Source of the DNA: Pseudomonadota bacterium
GTDB taxonomy: Bacteria; Desulfobacterota; Desulfovibrionia; Desulfovibrionales; Desulfovibrionaceae
DNA: 19,469 bases
Direction: 5' to 3'
Assembly (NCBI GenBank): GCA_023426275.1
Contig: JAFABC010000015.1
Span: forward strand, 1-19,469
In this document: piece by piece, positions 1 through 7,219 of the stretch
Layout of the letters: each line of letters opens with the position of its first letter
How positions within the stretch are numbered: the first letter of the stretch is position 1
The notes under the pieces: model-generated
Databases searched by the model: none
What the model was told of the DNA's origin: nothing
Seen by the model: only the letters and a program-made list of their open reading frames with translations
Program-made: the position numbers and the translations under genes

Positions 1-58
1 CGCAAGGTGCGACAGCGTCGCTTCGCGCCGTCAAAGACCCGTCGAGGGGGGCCGGGGG
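1..58 (-). repeat. Dispersed 3'-end repeat, copy A (partial)
   Basis: This stretch matches, by eye, 6652-6708 (copy B) and the reverse complement of the window's right end (copy C). The shared core runs from AAGGTGCG through GCGTCGCTTCGCG and CAAAGAC to GTCGAGGGGG. It lies directly downstream of the first chemoreceptor gene, which is on the minus strand. The palindromic part found in the other copies is replaced here by a shorter hairpin at 51-70. The left end is cut by the window edge. Confidence 0.75.
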
Positions 59-70
59 CTCTTTCCCGGC
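51..70 (-). terminator. Hairpin at the 3' end of the first chemoreceptor gene
   Basis: GCCGGG (51-56) and CCCGGC (65-70) form a 6-bp stem with an 8-nt loop, touching the stop codon of the minus-strand receptor gene. No U-tract follows on the minus strand, so intrinsic termination is plausible but unproven. Confidence 0.35.
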
Positions 71-2412
71 TAGGCCGACAGGGCCCTGGGGCCGGGCTGA
101 CCGCCGCCGAGTTCCTGCATGAGGGCGTTGAGTTCCTGCGCCTGCCGGGCCACCTCGGCGATGGCCTCGGCGGATTGCGCCATGGCGTCGGCGGTTTCCG
201 AGGCGATGGAGCTGATGGATTCGATGGAGCGGTTGATCTCCTCGGAGGTGGCCGACTGCTGTTCGGCCGCCGTGGCGATGGCCCGGACCTGATCGCCGGC
301 CGATTCGACCACGGACACGATTTCCGACAGGGATGAGCCGGAACGCTCGGCCAGGGCGGTGGCCTCGTCGACGGCCGTGGCGGCGTCGTCCATCATGCGG
401 GCGGTCTCGTTGGTGCCGTGCTGGATGCCGGCGATGGCCTCGCCGACCTCCTTGGTGGCGTGCATGGTCTTTTCGGCCAGCTTGCGCACCTCGTCGGCCA
501 CCACGGCGAAGCCGCGTCCGGCCTCGCCGGCCCGGGCCGCCTCGATGGCGGCGTTGAGGGCCAGCAGGTTGGTCTGGTCGGCGATGTCGGAGATGACGCC
601 GAGCACCGTGCCGATGCCTTGCGCCTGTTCGCCGAGCTCGCGCATGTTTTCCTTGAGCTTGACGGCGGCGTCGCGCACCGAGCCCACGGCCGCGACCACC
701 TGCACCACGAGTTCCGCGCCTTCGTGGGCCTTGTCTCCGGCCTGTCGCGCGCCTTCGGCGGTCTCGCCGGCGTTTTTGGCCACCACCAGGATGGTGGCGT
801 TCATTTCTTCCACGGCGGTGACGGTTTCCTGGACGCGGTGGTTTTGCTCCTGGGCGCCCTTGCTCGACTGTTCGATCTGCGCCGAGAGTTCCTCCGAGGC
901 GGCGGCCATGCGGTCGGCCACGGCCGAGGCGCTGGCGGCGGTTTCGGCGATGATCGTGTTCTGGGCCTCGATGCGGTTTTTCTGGGCGATGATGTCGGTG
1001 AGGTCGGTCCAGAAGACCAGACAGCCGAGCAGCGTGCCGTCCATGTCGTAGAACGGCGTGGCGTCCACGTGCAGGTGCAGGGTCTTGCCGCTGCGGGTGG
1101 CGTAGTCCATATCCTTGGCCTGGGTGCGCCGCTCGGCGATGGTGGTCTGCGACAGGGTCTGGCGGGCGGCCTCGCCGTAGAAGAGCTGGCCCGTGGTCTG
1201 CCCCTTGGCCGATTCGGGCGTGGCCGTCAGTTCCAGCAGGTCGATGAGCCGTTGGTTGACCCAGAGAATCCGGCTGTCCGGCCCGACCACGGCGCAGGGG
1301 GCCGGAATGCTGGCCAGGACGCCGTCGGAAAAGCCCAGCTTTTCCTTGAGCTCCCCGACCATGCGCCGCAGATTGTCGGCCAGCACGGCCAGCTCGAAGT
1401 GGAAGCGGCCGGAAAGCGTGGCGTGCAGGTTCCCCTCGGTGATGGCCGAGGTATAGGTCTCGACCGCCGTCAGCGGGCGCAGCACCAGTTTCCGGTTGGC
1501 CAGGGCGATGCCGACGACGGCCACGAGCAGGGCCAGCGCGCCCACGGAAAAGAGCACCAGCCGCTGGTTGTGGGCCAGGGCGGTCATTTCCGATTCGTAG
1601 GCGCTCATGCACACCAGCCAGCCCGTGGCCGGCACCTGGGCCACGGCCATGAATTTTTCCTCGCCTTTCCAGTCATAGGACAGCACGCCGTTTTTGAGGG
1701 CCAGGGCCTGTTTGATAAACGGCATCTCCGACAGGTTTTGCAGCAGCAGGTCCTTTTGCGCGCCATGGGCGATGATCCGGCCCGAGACGTCCATCATGAA
1801 GGCGTAGCCCCGCTGGCCGAAGCGCAGGGGATCGATGAACTCCTTGGTGAAGGCGCTCCACTTGGGGCACAGGGCCACGCCGCCGAGCAAGGCCCCGTCC
1901 GGGCCGTGCACGGCCTTGGCCACCACGAAAATAAGCCTGCCCCCGTCGGTGCGGGCGGCAATGACATTGCCCGTGATGGACAGGTCCTGGCCCGAGAGGA
2001 TGGCCTTGACGTAGCCGCGGTCGGCCCGGTCTCCGCCGGCCAGGTCTTCCTTTTTCGTGTTGTAGCCGGCAACGATCCTGCCGGTCTTGTCGAAGGCGAA
2101 GACGGATTGGTATTGCGCGTAACTGTCGATGTAGTTGCGAAAGCGGGCGGCCGCGCGATTGGCGTCGCCTTGCAGACCGGCGATGACGGCTTCCTGTGTG
2201 GACAGGGCGTTGGCCACGCTGGCCACGTCATCCAGGTACAGGGACAGGGTGCGCGCCGAGGCAATGGCCTGTTGCTCCAGGGAGGATTGCTGCAACTTGG
2301 TGGCCATGTTCAACGAAGACGTGGAAACATACATCACAAGGGCGAGGATGGCCGCCAGGACGAGGCCGGCCACGAGCAGGGTAAGAACGGTGTTGATGCT
2401 GGCTTTTTTCAT
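70..2412 (-). CDS. Methyl-accepting chemotaxis protein (dCache-HAMP-PAS-MCP signal), 780 aa
   Basis: This is a transmembrane chemoreceptor that senses a periplasmic ligand and controls CheA/CheW. Visible order: TM1 about residues 9-28; periplasmic Cache-like sensor about 32-284; TM2 about 285-305; HAMP about 306-360; PAS about 362-475 (containing FYDMDGTLLG); then a coiled-coil signalling domain about 500-765. The conserved hairpin tip is near 607-648 (DQTNLLALNAAIEAARAGE, then GRGFAVVADEVRKLAE). There is no C-terminal CheR/CheB-tethering pentapeptide. The open frame extends 93 codons upstream, but the ATG at 2412 is chosen because it follows an AGGGAG ribosome site and starts directly with the short basic N-terminus and TM1. 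The signalling half is almost the same as that of the next receptor upstream, while the sensor halves diverge. The ligand cannot be told from sequence. Confidence 0.95.
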   Translation of the reverse strand: MKKASINTVLTLLVAGLVLAAILALVMYVSTSSLNMATKLQQSSLEQQAIASARTLSLYLDDVASVANALSTQEAVIAGLQGDANRAAARFRNYIDSYAQYQSVFAFDKTGRIVAGYNTKKEDLAGGDRADRGYVKAILSGQDLSITGNVIAARTDGGRLIFVVAKAVHGPDGALLGGVALCPKWSAFTKEFIDPLRFGQRGYAFMMDVSGRIIAHGAQKDLLLQNLSEMPFIKQALALKNGVLSYDWKGEEKFMAVAQVPATGWLVCMSAYESEMTALAHNQRLVLFSVGALALLVAVVGIALANRKLVLRPLTAVETYTSAITEGNLHATLSGRFHFELAVLADNLRRMVGELKEKLGFSDGVLASIPAPCAVVGPDSRILWVNQRLIDLLELTATPESAKGQTTGQLFYGEAARQTLSQTTIAERRTQAKDMDYATRSGKTLHLHVDATPFYDMDGTLLGCLVFWTDLTDIIAQKNRIEAQNTIIAETAASASAVADRMAAASEELSAQIEQSSKGAQEQNHRVQETVTAVEEMNATILVVAKNAGETAEGARQAGDKAHEGAELVVQVVAAVGSVRDAAVKLKENMRELGEQAQGIGTVLGVISDIADQTNLLALNAAIEAARAGEAGRGFAVVADEVRKLAEKTMHATKEVGEAIAGIQHGTNETARMMDDAATAVDEATALAERSGSSLSEIVSVVESAGDQVRAIATAAEQQSATSEEINRSIESISSIASETADAMAQSAEAIAEVARQAQELNALMQELGGGQPGPRALSA

Positions 2413-2517
2413 GCCATGCTCCCTGGCGGCGCATCCGGACCAGGGCACGCGCGCCACAGTGTGCCGCGGCCTGCGCCGCAACGGCAGTGGAAAGGTTGTC
2501 GAGTTCGGGCGGCCGCG

Positions 2518-2545
2518 ATCATACGGAAAATAGGAATCAACGCAA
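2518..2545 (-). promoter_or_regulatory. Candidate sigma-70 promoter of the first chemoreceptor
   Basis: On the minus strand, TTGCGT (2545-2540) and TATGAT (2523-2518) are separated by 16 nt. The -10 matches consensus at five of six positions; the -35 at only three. It lies in the locally AT-richer part of the 289-bp gap between the two receptors and would leave a leader of about 100 nt. Confidence 0.45.
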
Positions 2546-2614
2546 CGACTGGACGAAGTCTGCCGTCCGGGCGGGCGATTTTTACACGTGGTTCCGACGG
2601 CGGGACAACAAAGA

Positions 2615-2640
2615 GCCGCGGCGCCGTTTCGCGCCGCGGC
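2615..2640 (-). terminator. Stem-loop downstream of the second chemoreceptor
   Basis: A perfect 10-bp GC stem (GCCGCGGCGC, 2615-2624, with GCGCCGCGGC, 2631-2640) has a 6-nt loop. Read on the minus strand it is followed by TCTTTGTTGT, a weak U-rich run. It is the second of two consecutive hairpins after the stop codon of the upstream receptor gene and fits an intrinsic terminator separating the two genes. Confidence 0.5.
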
Positions 2641-2658
2641 AGGGATCTTCTCCATCAA

Positions 2659-2692
2659 GGTGGACCGGGGGGCATCATGCCCCCGGTCCACC
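2659..2692. repeat. Palindromic hairpin sharing the GGGGGGCATCATGCCCCC core
   Basis: GGTGGACCGGGGG (2659-2671) pairs with CCCCCGGTCCACC (2680-2692), a 13-bp stem around GCATCATG. The central palindrome is the same as in the repeat copies at about 6705-6723 and 19372-19392, but the conserved arm containing CGCTTCGCG is missing, so this is a palindrome-only relative. It starts 10 nt after the stop of the second chemoreceptor and may act with the 2615-2640 hairpin as a terminator. Confidence 0.7.
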
Positions 2693-2701
2693 CGGACGGG
2701 C

Positions 2702-5035
2702 TCAGGCCGGCAGGGCCGCCCGGGTCTCGTTTTGCTGGATGTCGGCCACCAGGGCGGTCAGGTTCTGGGCCAACTCGGCCAGTTCGCCCACGGCCTGGGC
2801 GGATTGGGCCATGGCCTCGGCGGTTTCCGAGGCGATGGAGCTGATGGACTCGATGGAGCGGTTGATCTCCTCGGAGGTGGCCGACTGCTGCTCGGCTGCC
2901 GTGGCGATGGCACGGACCTGATCGCCGGCCGATTCGACCACGGTGACGATTTCCGACAGGGCCGTGCCCGAGCGTTCGGCCAGGGCGGTGGCCTCGTCGA
3001 CGGCCGTGGAGGCGGCGTCCATCATGTGGGCGGTTTCCGTGGTGCCGTGCTGGATGCCGGCGATGGCCTCGCCGACCTCCTTGGTGGCGTGCATGGTCTT
3101 TTCGGCCAGCTTGCGCACTTCGTCGGCCACCACGGCGAAGCCGCGTCCGGCCTCGCCGGCCCGGGCCGCCTCGATGGCGGCGTTGAGCGCCAGCAGGTTG
3201 GTCTGGTCGGCGATGTCGGAGATGACGCCGAGCACCGCGCCGATGCCTTGCGCCTGTTCGCCGAGTTCGCGCATGTTTTCCTTGAGCTTGACGGCGGCGT
3301 CGCGCACCGAACCCACGGCCGTGACCACCTGCACCACGAGTTCCGCGCCTTCGTGGGCCTTGTCCCCGGCCTGCCGGGCGCTGTCGGCGGTCTCGCCGGC
3401 GTTTTTGGCCACCTCCAGGATGGTGGCGTTCATCTCTTCCACGGCGGTGACGGTTTCCTGGACGCGGTTGTTTTGTTCCTGGGCGCCCTGGTTGGCCTGC
3501 TCGATCTGGGCCGAAAGCTGCTGGGCGGCCGAGGCCATGCGGTCGGAGGTGGTCGAGGCCTGGGCCGCAGTGTCGGCCATCAGGGCGTTCTGGTCGGCGA
3601 TGCGGGTTTGCTGTTCGTGCAGCGCGGTCTGGTCGGTCCAAAAGGAAATGGAGCCGAGCAGGGTGCCGTCCATGTCGTAAAACGGCGTGCTGATGACGTG
3701 GATATAGAGCTTGCGGCCCGACGGCGTGGTGTATTCGTTATCGCTGGCCAGGGCCCGGCGTTCATCGAGGGCCCGGTCGGAGCAGGTCTGGGTGGAGGCG
3801 TCGTTGAAATAGAAAAGCCCCGAGCGCTGCCCCACATACGTCTCGGGCGGGTCCTTTTTCTCCAGCAGCTGGCACAGCTGGCTGTTGGCCCAGGCCATGG
3901 CGCAGTCCGGGCCGACAATGCCGCAGGGCGTGGGGATGCCGGCCATGACGCCCTGGGCGAAGCCGAGGCGTTTCTTGAGTTCCTCGACCATGCCCTCGAG
4001 GTGTCGGGCCAGGGCGGCCAGCTCGAAGCGGAAGCGTCCGGACAGCGTGGCCTTGAGGTCGCCGGAGGCCACCTTTTCCGTGAAGCCCATCAGCGCGCGC
4101 AGGGGGGTGATGACGATGACCCGGTTGAAGACGAGAATGACCGTGGCCACCACGGCCAGCACGGCAAGGCCGAGCAGGATGAGCACGTTGCGCTGGCTGG
4201 CGGCCAGCCCCGACATTTCGGCCTCCGAGGCGTTCATGCACACGAACCAGCCGGTTTGCGGCACCTCGGCCACGGCCATGTATTTGTCGGCGCCCTGAAA
4301 CGTGTAGGTCATAAGCCCGTTTTTGAGCGCCATGGCCCGGTTGGCAATGCTCATGTCGGCCGGGCGGGAGAGCAGCAGGGATTTGTCCCTGGCATGGGCG
4401 ATGATCCGGCCGTCGGCGTCGAACATGAAGCCGTAGCCGGTCTCCCCGAAGCGGACGGGATCAATGAACTGCTTGGTGAAGTGTTCCCAGTCCGGGCAGA
4501 CGATGGCCACGCCCACGGTCTTGCCGGCCGGATCGACAATGGCGTGGGCCACCACGAGCAGCATGGGCCCGCCGCTTTCCCCGCGCAGGATGGTCTTGCC
4601 GACGAAATTCGTGGCGCCGTTCATGATGGCCTTGAAGAAGTCGCTGCCGGCGTAGCTCGTCGCCAGCGGGCCGCCCGATTTGGTGGCCCCGACCACGGGT
4701 TTGCCGTCGGCGGCGATGAAGAGGGCCGAATAGAGGCTGTCGGAATTGGCGATGTACTTGGTGAGCATGGCCTGGGCGCGTTCGGTCTTGCCGGACAGGG
4801 CCTCCTGGGCGATGCGCAGGTTGGCCAGGCTGTCGGCCTCGTCCCGGGCGTTTTTGATGTACATGTCCAGGATGTTGGCCGTGCCCTTGGCGCTTCGGGT
4901 CAGGGCCTGGCCCTGAAGGGAGGTGGTGATTTCATAGGTGGATTTGGCGGTATAGGCTATGAGCAAACCGATTCCTATGAAAAGTGAACAGATAACAGCC
5001 AGGGTCAAAACCGCGTTGATGCCCATCCGGCGCAT
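2702..5035 (-). CDS. Methyl-accepting chemotaxis protein (dCache-HAMP-PAS-MCP signal), 777 aa
   Basis: This is a second transmembrane chemoreceptor with the same architecture as its downstream neighbour: TM1 about residues 8-28, periplasmic Cache-like domain about 32-282, TM2 about 284-304, HAMP about 305-358, PAS about 360-475, and the signalling coiled coil about 498-760 with the intact DQTNLLALNAAIEAA tip. The start at 5035 is chosen over the 112-codon longer frame because it follows a strong AAAGGAGG site about 8 nt upstream and opens straight into TM1 after MRRMGIN; the ATG three codons further in is a weaker alternative. No CheR-docking pentapeptide is visible. A promoter candidate lies about 190 nt upstream and paired hairpins follow the stop, so it is probably its own transcription unit. 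The ligand is unknown. Confidence 0.95.
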   Translation of the reverse strand: MRRMGINAVLTLAVICSLFIGIGLLIAYTAKSTYEITTSLQGQALTRSAKGTANILDMYIKNARDEADSLANLRIAQEALSGKTERAQAMLTKYIANSDSLYSALFIAADGKPVVGATKSGGPLATSYAGSDFFKAIMNGATNFVGKTILRGESGGPMLLVVAHAIVDPAGKTVGVAIVCPDWEHFTKQFIDPVRFGETGYGFMFDADGRIIAHARDKSLLLSRPADMSIANRAMALKNGLMTYTFQGADKYMAVAEVPQTGWFVCMNASEAEMSGLAASQRNVLILLGLAVLAVVATVILVFNRVIVITPLRALMGFTEKVASGDLKATLSGRFRFELAALARHLEGMVEELKKRLGFAQGVMAGIPTPCGIVGPDCAMAWANSQLCQLLEKKDPPETYVGQRSGLFYFNDASTQTCSDRALDERRALASDNEYTTPSGRKLYIHVISTPFYDMDGTLLGSISFWTDQTALHEQQTRIADQNALMADTAAQASTTSDRMASAAQQLSAQIEQANQGAQEQNNRVQETVTAVEEMNATILEVAKNAGETADSARQAGDKAHEGAELVVQVVTAVGSVRDAAVKLKENMRELGEQAQGIGAVLGVISDIADQTNLLALNAAIEAARAGEAGRGFAVVADEVRKLAEKTMHATKEVGEAIAGIQHGTTETAHMMDAASTAVDEATALAERSGTALSEIVTVVESAGDQVRAIATAAEQQSATSEEINRSIESISSIASETAEAMAQSAQAVGELAELAQNLTALVADIQQNETRAALPA

Positions 5036-5219
5036 GGCGTGCCCTCCTTTGGAAAAATTGAACAGATGGAAGAGCAAGGCGCGAGCAGGTGACTCTGCCA
5101 GACAACAGGCCATGATGCTCGGAAGGCGACGCGATACTACCCTGGAAGTCCCGAGAGAGGCGTTGTTGTTGCTTGATCCGGCCGAGGATGCCCCGCCACA
5201 ACATTCCTTACTGTACCGG

Positions 5220-5248
5220 ACTGTAGACAGGGGGCCGGCGCATTTCAA
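5220..5248 (-). promoter_or_regulatory. Candidate sigma-70 promoter of the second chemoreceptor
   Basis: On the minus strand TTGAAA (5248-5243) and TACAGT (5225-5220) are exactly 17 nt apart, matching consensus at five and four of six positions. The implied start gives a leader of about 175 nt. It is back to back with the plus-strand promoter candidate at 5268-5294. I saw no other clear element in the gap 5036-5330. Confidence 0.5.
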
Positions 5249-5267
5249 GTTGGTTTTTTGGTTCTTC

Positions 5268-5294
5268 TTGACACCAAATAAATACCAATTTAAT
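5268..5294 (+). promoter_or_regulatory. Candidate sigma-70 promoter of the 5331 gene
   Basis: A perfect TTGACA (5268-5273) is followed by an AT-rich run that is unusual in this GC-rich window. The best -10 is TTTAAT (5289-5294) at 15 nt spacing; TAATCC (5291-5296) has 17 nt spacing but a poorer match. The start codon is about 37 nt downstream of the -10. Confidence 0.5.
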
Positions 5295-5330
5295 CCGGCA
5301 GACCAGGATCGGTGTGCAGGGGAGGCTGGC

Positions 5331-6236
5331 ATGGCCCAGGGACGGCCAAAGACCATCCGTGTGGACGGCACGGGCGAGAAGCTCTACATGGCGCTCAAGC
5401 TGTCGGGGCTGTCCTGGGGGGCGCACATCGGCCCGAACCACATCGCCGGCAACGGCCGGTGGCTGGAATGCGGTCTGCCGCGCAGCGTCAACACGGTCAT
5501 CGAGGACATCCGCTCCGGCATTCCGGTCAACCGGCTGGGAAGCTACGCCGCCTTTTTCCACGTGCCGCCCCGCCTGTTCGTGGATACGGGCATCCGGGCC
5601 TGCGACGCCGCCTTTTCCTGCGAAATCCTCAAGAACAAGGGCCGGGTCGCCAACAGCGTGTCCATGGACGAAAGCCTCCAGGACAGCCGGATTCTGCGGT
5701 GCATCGTGGAGCAAAACAGCGTTGCGGAAAACTATCCGCTGTTTCAGCTGCTTTTCGGCGTCTACCGCATCTATTACCGGCGCCTGGGCACGGACACCGT
5801 CTTTCAGGGCGCGGCCAGGACCGAGCGGCAGACGAACACTGGCATCCTCACGGCCGGCACCCTGGTGGTCGCCGGCATCCCGGTCGAGATTTCCGGCACC
5901 ATCTTCCGCTGGAACAAGTCCATCCACCTCCAGTACCTCTCCGACGATTACCAGGTTCTCGGCACCATGATGGCGCCCGATCCCACCCAATCGGTGCTGC
6001 TGCGACGGCGCGATCCGTTTTGCCTGAAGTTTCAAGGTCTGGCCGGTAGCCTGGAGGCCACGCCCGAGCCGGACCGCTTCGAGGTCTGCGCCGTCAAACA
6101 GCCCGTGCCCGAAGGACGGGGACTGACGGAATTTTACGAGGAGCTGCGTGACCGCGCCTTGGACAACGGGGCGATCGAACCGGGGGATGCTGCCTTCGCC
6201 ACGGTCACGGCCCTGTTTGACGCAAGCGCGGGCTGA
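5331..6236 (+). CDS. Uncharacterised 301-aa protein, possible XRE-like N-terminal HTH
   Basis: I do not recognise this family. The start at 5331 is chosen because GGGGAGG lies about 7 nt upstream and the frame before it crosses the promoter region. Residues about 15-88 (EKLYMALKLSGLSW, then GLPRSVNTVIEDIRSGIP, then LGSYAAFFHVPPRLF) resemble in spacing an XRE/Cro helix-turn-helix followed by the usual 'L..ia..f.v....l' helix; this is a pattern match only. The middle (about 135-215) looks mixed alpha/beta, with YRIYYRRLGTDTVF and a strand-rich segment VVAGIPVEISGTIFRW. There is no signal peptide or membrane span, and five or more scattered cysteines form no CxxC motif. It could be a sensor-regulator with a ligand-binding C-terminus. 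It is followed 90 nt later by a small membrane-protein gene on the same strand. Confidence 0.8.
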   Translation: MAQGRPKTIRVDGTGEKLYMALKLSGLSWGAHIGPNHIAGNGRWLECGLPRSVNTVIEDIRSGIPVNRLGSYAAFFHVPPRLFVDTGIRACDAAFSCEILKNKGRVANSVSMDESLQDSRILRCIVEQNSVAENYPLFQLLFGVYRIYYRRLGTDTVFQGAARTERQTNTGILTAGTLVVAGIPVEISGTIFRWNKSIHLQYLSDDYQVLGTMMAPDPTQSVLLRRRDPFCLKFQGLAGSLEATPEPDRFEVCAVKQPVPEGRGLTEFYEELRDRALDNGAIEPGDAAFATVTALFDASAG

Positions 6237-6273
6237 CCGCCCCGACACTGTACAAGCCGCGCCGCCCCGGGTA

Positions 6274-6296
6274 CGTTTTCCTATGCCGGGAAAACG
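6274..6296 (+). terminator. Hairpin between the 5331 gene and the small membrane protein gene
   Basis: CGTTTTCC (6274-6281) and GGAAAACG (6289-6296) form an 8-bp stem with a 7-nt loop. Only GTTT follows, so it is a weak terminator at best; it could equally be an attenuator or an mRNA-stabilising stem between two genes of one transcript. Confidence 0.3.
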
Positions 6297-6326
6297 GTTT
6301 CGGCGCGCACCACGCGGAGGCCCCTT

Positions 6327-6491
6327 ATGAGCAACGGTTTGTTTCTGCTCGTGATGATCGCGATCGGCTTCGTGTTCCTGATCTATTTCAACCGCCGGGC
6401 GCGCAACTACGACAAGCGTCATCCCGGACGGGACAACCCCATCGACCGCTGGATGACCGGCAAGGGCCGCGACGACGACGACGACCTGTAG
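6327..6491 (+). CDS. Small single-span membrane protein, 54 aa
   Basis: A complete short frame: ATG at 6327, TAG at 6489-6491, preceded by GGAGG (6316-6320) at 6 nt spacing. The N-terminus MSNGLFLLVMIAIGFVFLIYF is a typical single transmembrane helix (about residues 4-21), followed by a basic patch NRRARNYDKRHPGR that favours a cytoplasmic tail, a DNPIDRWMTGKG segment and an acidic end (five consecutive Asp, then Leu). Codon choice is GC-rich at third positions, as in the neighbours. No family is recognised. Co-transcription with the upstream 301-aa protein gene is possible but the hairpin between them leaves this open. It could be a small regulatory or scaffold membrane peptide; that is speculation. 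Confidence 0.75.
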   Translation: MSNGLFLLVMIAIGFVFLIYFNRRARNYDKRHPGRDNPIDRWMTGKGRDDDDDL

Positions 6492-6505
6492 ACGGGGAAA
6501 CGGGG

Positions 6506-6743
6506 ATGAAGAATGCCTCCGGGGGGCGGGAGGGGGGCACCCCCTCCCGGACCCTCCCGAAAGGGGGCTGGTGAGTGGTTCTCCGGCTGGTCGGGCTTCG
6601 AACGTTTGGCGGCGCATTTTCCCCCTGGCAAGGCCAGGGGGAAAACGCGCCGACAAGGTGCGCCAGCGTCGCTTCGCGCCGGCAAAGACACGTCGAGGGG
6701 GTCCGGGGGGCATCATGCCCCCCGGCCGCCGGAGGCATCTTCC
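6506..6743. repeat. Composite dispersed-repeat block, copy B (two head-to-head 3'-end elements)
   Basis: This fills the space between two convergent genes. The right part, 6648-6743 read on the minus strand, matches copy C at the window's right end with about seven differences in roughly 100 nt by eye; it contains the palindrome CCGGGGGGCATCATGCCCCCCGG. The left part on the plus strand begins GAAGAATGCCTCCGG, like the GAAGACGCCTCCGG lead of copy C, and carries a different hairpin: CGGGAGGGGG (6527-6536) with CCCCCTCCCG (6540-6549). In the middle is an 18-of-19 bp stem, 6611-6629 with 6633-6651, including a perfect 13-bp TTTTCCCCCTGGC / GCCAGGGGGAAAA helix. The stop codon of the MarR gene lies inside the block. 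Confidence 0.8.
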
Positions 6744-7204
6744 CCGGGGCAGGCCTCCGACGCGGCCAGCCGGCGGTCGATCAGACCGTTCATGTCGTCG
6801 AGAAACCGTAAGATGACAGCCTGGGCATCGCGGTCGTAGCCCTGCAAAACGGCCAGCTTCTCTTTCCGGGCCCGGGTGTGGCACTGCTTGTGGACGTCGT
6901 AGAGCCGCTGCCCGGTTTCCGTCAGCCTGAAATAGATTTCCTTGTTGTTGTGCGGCTCCTGGTAGGTGCCCAGAAGCCCCTTGGACACGAGCTTGCGGCT
7001 GATCTTGCTGATGGCGCCACGGGTCATGCCCATGGCGCCGGCAATCTTGGTCACGTTGGCGTGATCGAGCGTGCCGATCCAATGAATGCAATGGATCTCC
7101 GTCAGGTTGATGTCGCCGAAAAGCTCCTCGCGCCCGTGGCGGAACATGTCGGCCCGTTCGGCGATCCGGGTCAGGGCGTTGATGATGCGTATGGCTTGCT
7201 CCAT
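6713..7204 (-). CDS. MarR-family winged-helix transcriptional regulator, 163 aa
   Basis: This is probably a dimeric DNA-binding regulator. Helix-turn-helix about residues 50-78 (VTKIAGAMGMTRGAISKI, then RKLVSKGLL) is followed by a wing-like region PHNNKEIYFRLTETGQRLYD, the standard MarR order. Length is usual for the family. The start at 7204 follows GGGGAG at 5-6 nt. The last residues, PGEDASGGRGA, and the stop codon are encoded by the dispersed repeat, so the natural C-terminus has probably been replaced or extended. Palindromic sites over its own promoter (7220-7256) suggest autoregulation. The diguanylate cyclase gene ends 77 nt upstream on the same strand. The inducing ligand and other targets are unknown. 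Confidence 0.9.
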   Translation of the reverse strand: MEQAIRIINALTRIAERADMFRHGREELFGDINLTEIHCIHWIGTLDHANVTKIAGAMGMTRGAISKISRKLVSKGLLGTYQEPHNNKEIYFRLTETGQRLYDVHKQCHTRARKEKLAVLQGYDRDAQAVILRFLDDMNGLIDRRLAASEACPGEDASGGRGA

Positions 7205-7219
7205 GGGACTCCCCGACTT

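Noticed and set aside
418..2844. Long plus-strand open frame of 808 codons opposite the first chemoreceptor
   Set aside because: It is antisense to a clear receptor gene, its translation is rich in Gly, His, Arg and Asp with no domain, and such frames are common opposite GC-rich genes.
2588..4987. Long plus-strand open frame of 799 codons opposite the second chemoreceptor
   Set aside because: The same kind of antisense shadow, repeating the composition seen opposite the paralogous gene; no ribosome site or family features.
5081..5113. A sigma-54-like TGGC...TGC pattern on the minus strand upstream of the second chemoreceptor
   Set aside because: The GG and GC elements are 11 nt apart, not 10, and a better sigma-70 pair exists at 5220-5248.
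6661..6711. The repeated CGCTTCGCG-containing arm as part of a CRISPR array or tRNA
   Set aside because: The copies are kilobases apart and not regularly spaced, and the sequence shows no cloverleaf or anticodon arm.
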